DNA of 9,024 nucleotides from Candidatus Thalassarchaeum betae (GTDB taxonomy: Archaea > Thermoplasmatota > Poseidoniia > Poseidoniales > Thalassarchaeaceae), in the NCBI GenBank assembly GCA_003193925.1, contig PSPG01000016.1, positions 1-9,024 of the forward strand, given 5' to 3'. Shown one piece after another: positions 6,856 through 9,024 of this stretch. A program made the translations under genes and the position numbers. The notes under the pieces were generated by a model, which saw only the letters and a program-made list of their open reading frames with translations, was not told where the DNA came from and did no database searches. Numbering within the stretch: position 1 is the stretch's first letter; every line of letters starts with the position of its first letter.

Positions 6856-6877
6856 GTGCGTCGGGGAATGAAATGGC

Positions 6878-7645
6878 ATGATGGGGGGTGGAGAGGGGTA
6901 TAGGCTGGTTTGGTTCCAGCACCTCCACAAGGCGGCTGGGACACTCATCGTCAACCTCGCCGAGGTTAACGGAGAAACGCTGTACCCGAGTCATGCCAAC
7001 GGCAACCCGAAGGACGAAGATGGGGAGGTCATCCCCCTCTGGGAGTTCGATGCCGAGCTCCTTTCCTCCTTCATCGACAACTGCGAGTCGCAGGGCGTCA
7101 CCTTCGTGGCTACCGAGCACGGCGCGCCCGACTACTCCGTCCTCGCCGCCGACCCGCGGGTCTTCCTCATCAGCTGCATGAGGGAGCCTCTCAAGCGGGG
7201 GGTCGCGAACCACAACTACGCATACTACTCGGGATACACCGACGCGGCGACACTCGAGGAGTTCGTTTCCGAGGCGAACGTGCACATGTCTGACGAATAC
7301 TACGTCAGGATGTTCTCGAGGAGAGAGCAACTGCCACTGGCACCGATCGAGGAGGACGACTACATGCGGGCCATGGATGCTCTGTCCGGCTTCGATCTAG
7401 TCCTGAGCACGGAGCACATGGTGCTGCAGGAGCGTCTCTCGGAGAGCCTGGGGTGGAGCGAGTTGGGGGCCGACAGGCACGCGACCTTCGGAGACGGCTG
7501 GAAGGCTTGGAACATGCTCAAGCGACTGCAGCTGGGCAGGCTCGTGAGGTACCTGCGCAAGCGGGACGCATCTGAGAGTCGAGCTGCGCTCGAGGGGCGC
7601 TTCGACATGGACTACCGCCTGATGGCCAAGCTCTTCGGTGACTAG
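6878..7645 (+). CDS. Sulfotransferase-like protein with altered PAPS site
   Basis: This 255-residue protein resembles the glycan sulfotransferase superfamily. The N-terminal VWFQHLHKAAGTL (11-23) matches the H-x-x-K-x-A-G-T 5'-phosphosulfate loop of Sulfotransfer_2-type enzymes. FLISCMREPLKRGVANH (96-112) matches the 3'-phosphate segment. R102 is kept, but the Ser expected eight residues later is Ala110, followed by Asn111. The rest is acidic and helical with a basic stretch near the C-terminus (LKRLQLGRLVRYLRKR). No signal peptide or transmembrane helix is seen. Start ATG 6878 or the adjacent ATG 6881. It diverges from the other sulfotransferase gene over 95 bp and is followed by the kinase after 75 bp in the same direction. 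It is either an active enzyme on a different substrate or a degenerate member. Confidence 0.8.
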   Translation: MMGGGEGYRLVWFQHLHKAAGTLIVNLAEVNGETLYPSHANGNPKDEDGEVIPLWEFDAELLSSFIDNCESQGVTFVATEHGAPDYSVLAADPRVFLISCMREPLKRGVANHNYAYYSGYTDAATLEEFVSEANVHMSDEYYVRMFSRREQLPLAPIEEDDYMRAMDALSGFDLVLSTEHMVLQERLSESLGWSELGADRHATFGDGWKAWNMLKRLQLGRLVRYLRKRDASESRAALEGRFDMDYRLMAKLFGD

Positions 7646-7720
7646 TCAGCCGATCTCGCCCGGTGCTGAGGACAGCGAGGCGACCTGCTCGCGGACTCCT
7701 GTAGCGACCGATGAAGCAAT

Positions 7721-8677
7721 ATGCGCCTCGGACGACGTTTCGACATGGCCATCGAGGTCACCCTCGAAGACGCCGAGTGGATGGTCGGGCTGGCCGGCCT
7801 CTCGGGCGTCGACTCGGTCGAGCGCCTAGCCGGTGGCTGGGACAATACCAACCTCAGGCTCGAGCTGTCTGACGGGACTAGGCTGGTGCTGAAGCTGTGG
7901 CAGGCCCAAAGCAGCATCGAGGATGTCGAGAGCGTGATACAGCGCCACATCTGGATAGACGAGCACGAAATCCCCACTACCGTCCCACTGATGCTGGAGA
8001 CCGGGGCGAGATACGCTGAGCGCGATGGTGTCGCCTGGACTCTGCTGCCGTATTTCGAGGCGGGTCACCTCGGCAGCGATGCAGCATCGCTGAGCAGTCT
8101 GGGCGAGATCATGGCCAGGATGCACCAAGTGCCGAGCGCCGATTGCTTCCCGAGCGAGTTCCGAATGGGGCAGGAGCTCTTCGAGCGCATGTTCGCGCTC
8201 GCCGAGGAGCGCAACGATTGGTCGCCCTTCCCCGGGATGCTGCGAGGGGAGTCGGAAGCACTGCGCGAGAGTATCCCAGCGGGCCTTCCGCAGGGCATCC
8301 TGCACGGTGATCTGTTCCCGGACAACGTCCTCGGCAGTGAGGGCGAGGTAGCCGCCATCCTCGACCTCGAGGAGGCTTGGGTCGGACCGTGCGCGTTCGA
8401 TCTGGTGATGGCCTACGTCGGCTTCGGCTGGGAGGACAATGAGCCTGTCGAGGAGCGTTGGCAAGCGCTGCTATCAGGCTACCAATCGGTCCGCAGTCTA
8501 ACGGAAGATGAGTGGTCCGCACTGCCCGACCTGCATCGCTATGCGACCCTGTCCATTGCTGCTTGGAGGTACTGGAAGCACGTCATGGCACAGCCCGATG
8601 CCGACTTGGCGGACCGCTACCTCGAGATGGTCGAGAGGCTTGATGTGCCGCTCCCGTTCTTGGAGGCCCGCACATGA
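7721..8677 (+). CDS. APH / homoserine kinase II-like small-molecule kinase
   Basis: This is a 318-residue protein-kinase-like fold enzyme that phosphorylates a small hydroxyl or amino substrate. Visible motifs are a Gly-rich turn GGWDNTN (38-44), ATP-binding K58 in LVLKLW, the hinge-side TLLPYFEAG (107-115), the catalytic loop HGDLFPDN (195-202; base D197, metal ligand N202), and the metal-binding DLEEA (215-219) with the FDLVMAY helix after it. This pattern is shared by aminoglycoside phosphotransferases, choline kinases and ThrB2-type homoserine kinases. The last is my best guess for overall layout, but the substrate cannot be assigned. ATG 7721 is the longest form; ATG 7745 is equally plausible. 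Neither has a Shine-Dalgarno site. No TATA-like box is seen in the 75-bp gap upstream, so read-through from the sulfotransferase-like gene is likely. Its stop overlaps the MOSC start. Confidence 0.85.
   Translation: MRLGRRFDMAIEVTLEDAEWMVGLAGLSGVDSVERLAGGWDNTNLRLELSDGTRLVLKLWQAQSSIEDVESVIQRHIWIDEHEIPTTVPLMLETGARYAERDGVAWTLLPYFEAGHLGSDAASLSSLGEIMARMHQVPSADCFPSEFRMGQELFERMFALAEERNDWSPFPGMLRGESEALRESIPAGLPQGILHGDLFPDNVLGSEGEVAAILDLEEAWVGPCAFDLVMAYVGFGWEDNEPVEERWQALLSGYQSVRSLTEDEWSALPDLHRYATLSIAAWRYWKHVMAQPDADLADRYLEMVERLDVPLPFLEART
8662..8666 (+). promoter_or_regulatory. Shine-Dalgarno site of MOSC gene inside kinase end
   Basis: GGAGG lies in the last codons of the kinase gene, 7 nt before the ATG at 8674. 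Together with the ATGA overlap it indicates translational coupling of the two genes. Confidence 0.65.
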
Positions 8678-9024
8678 CCGGCCTCGTGCACTCCGTCTGC
8701 GTCCGCGAGGGGGGAGGGGTGCCCAAGCTGCCCCTGAGAGCGGCCAGATTGGGCGTCGAGGGAATCAAGGGCGACAAGCGGAGGAGCCCGCGCAGGGCCG
8801 TCATCATCTACTCGCTCGAGCGGATCGAGGGGCTGCGCGAGGAGGGTCACCCAATCGCCGCGCCCGGCAGCCTCGGCGAGAACATCACCATCGAAGGGCT
8901 CGAATGGGATACGCTCGGGGTGGGCGACCGCCTGCAGGTCGGCAAGGCCCTGATCGAGCTGACGAGCACGACTGCGCCGTGTCACGTGATTGCGGACCAG
9001 TTCCACGAGGAAGACTCGGGGAGG
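8674..9024 (+). CDS. MOSC-domain protein, 3'-truncated by window edge
   Basis: This frame starts at ATG 8674, overlapping the kinase stop (ATGA), and stays open to the window end, giving 117 residues. MOSC domains occur in molybdenum cofactor sulfurase C-termini and in YiiM/YuaD-type proteins. They are linked to sulfur or Mo-cofactor handling through a conserved Cys. Visible hallmarks are GGVPK (14-18), GVEGIKGDK (27-35), AVIIYSLERIEGL (42-54), GHPIAAPGSLGENITIEGL (58-76), VGDRLQVG (83-90) and the APC motif with C103. The His/Gly-Gly-Pro segment often present before the AVxxYS strand is replaced here by RRSPRR. The stand-alone family is about 150-170 residues, so 30-60 residues are probably missing beyond the edge. 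The small-molecule or cofactor partner is unknown. Confidence 0.85.
   Translation, partial: MTGLVHSVCVREGGGVPKLPLRAARLGVEGIKGDKRRSPRRAVIIYSLERIEGLREEGHPIAAPGSLGENITIEGLEWDTLGVGDRLQVGKALIELTSTTAPCHVIADQFHEEDSGR

Noticed and set aside
6783-6944. N-terminal extension of the first sulfotransferase
   Set aside because: It has low-complexity Pro/His/Gly content, overlaps the divergent gene start, and a good Shine-Dalgarno site supports 6782.
7826-8464. Minus-strand open frame of 212 codons inside the kinase
   Set aside because: It is a shadow of the kinase gene, whose catalytic motifs are clear on the plus strand.
8617-9006. Minus-strand open frame of 129 codons at the right end
   Set aside because: The opposite strand encodes a recognisable MOSC domain with the conserved Cys and coupling to the kinase.

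Overview
The window looks like a dense, GC-rich archaeal genome segment. A group II chaperonin (thermosome) subunit indicates Archaea. GTG starts, very short intergenic gaps, Shine-Dalgarno sites at some genes and AT-rich boxes about 26-28 bp before the start of others also fit Archaea. A full-length bacterial-type PurH and a signal-peptide surface protein with a C-terminal membrane anchor would suit a marine Thermoplasmatota lineage such as Marine Group II (Poseidoniales). That placement is an inference from gene content; no rRNA gene is present to confirm it.

Layout. Positions 2-403 (+) hold the 3' part of a membrane protein gene that enters from the left edge and has clearly lower GC than its surroundings. 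Positions 435-3642 (-) hold a two-gene unit: thermosome subunit first, then purH. A 108-bp divergent region (3643-3750) separates it from a secreted, membrane-anchored surface protein (3751-4692, +). This region has a perfect 8-bp inverted repeat just before the chaperonin start and an AT-rich, self-complementary patch that could serve both directions. Next come a three-helix membrane protein (4684-5097, -), a GT-A family 2 glycosyltransferase (5138-5911, +), two divergently transcribed sulfotransferase-like genes (5898-6782, - and 6878-7645, +), an APH/homoserine-kinase-II-like kinase (7721-8677, +), and a MOSC-domain protein that overlaps the kinase stop by 4 bp and runs off the right edge (8674-9024, +).

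How the genes may work together. Thermosome plus PurH is a housekeeping unit (protein folding and the last two steps of IMP synthesis). The genes from 3751 to 7645 read as a cell-surface block: a surface protein with N-glycosylation sequons, a small membrane protein, one glycosyltransferase and two PAPS-type sulfotransferases. They could build or decorate a sulfated surface glycan, but the substrates cannot be read from the sequence. The kinase and MOSC genes are translationally coupled. No RNA genes, CRISPR arrays, insertion sequences or long repeats were seen, and no stretch over 300 bases lacks a gene.
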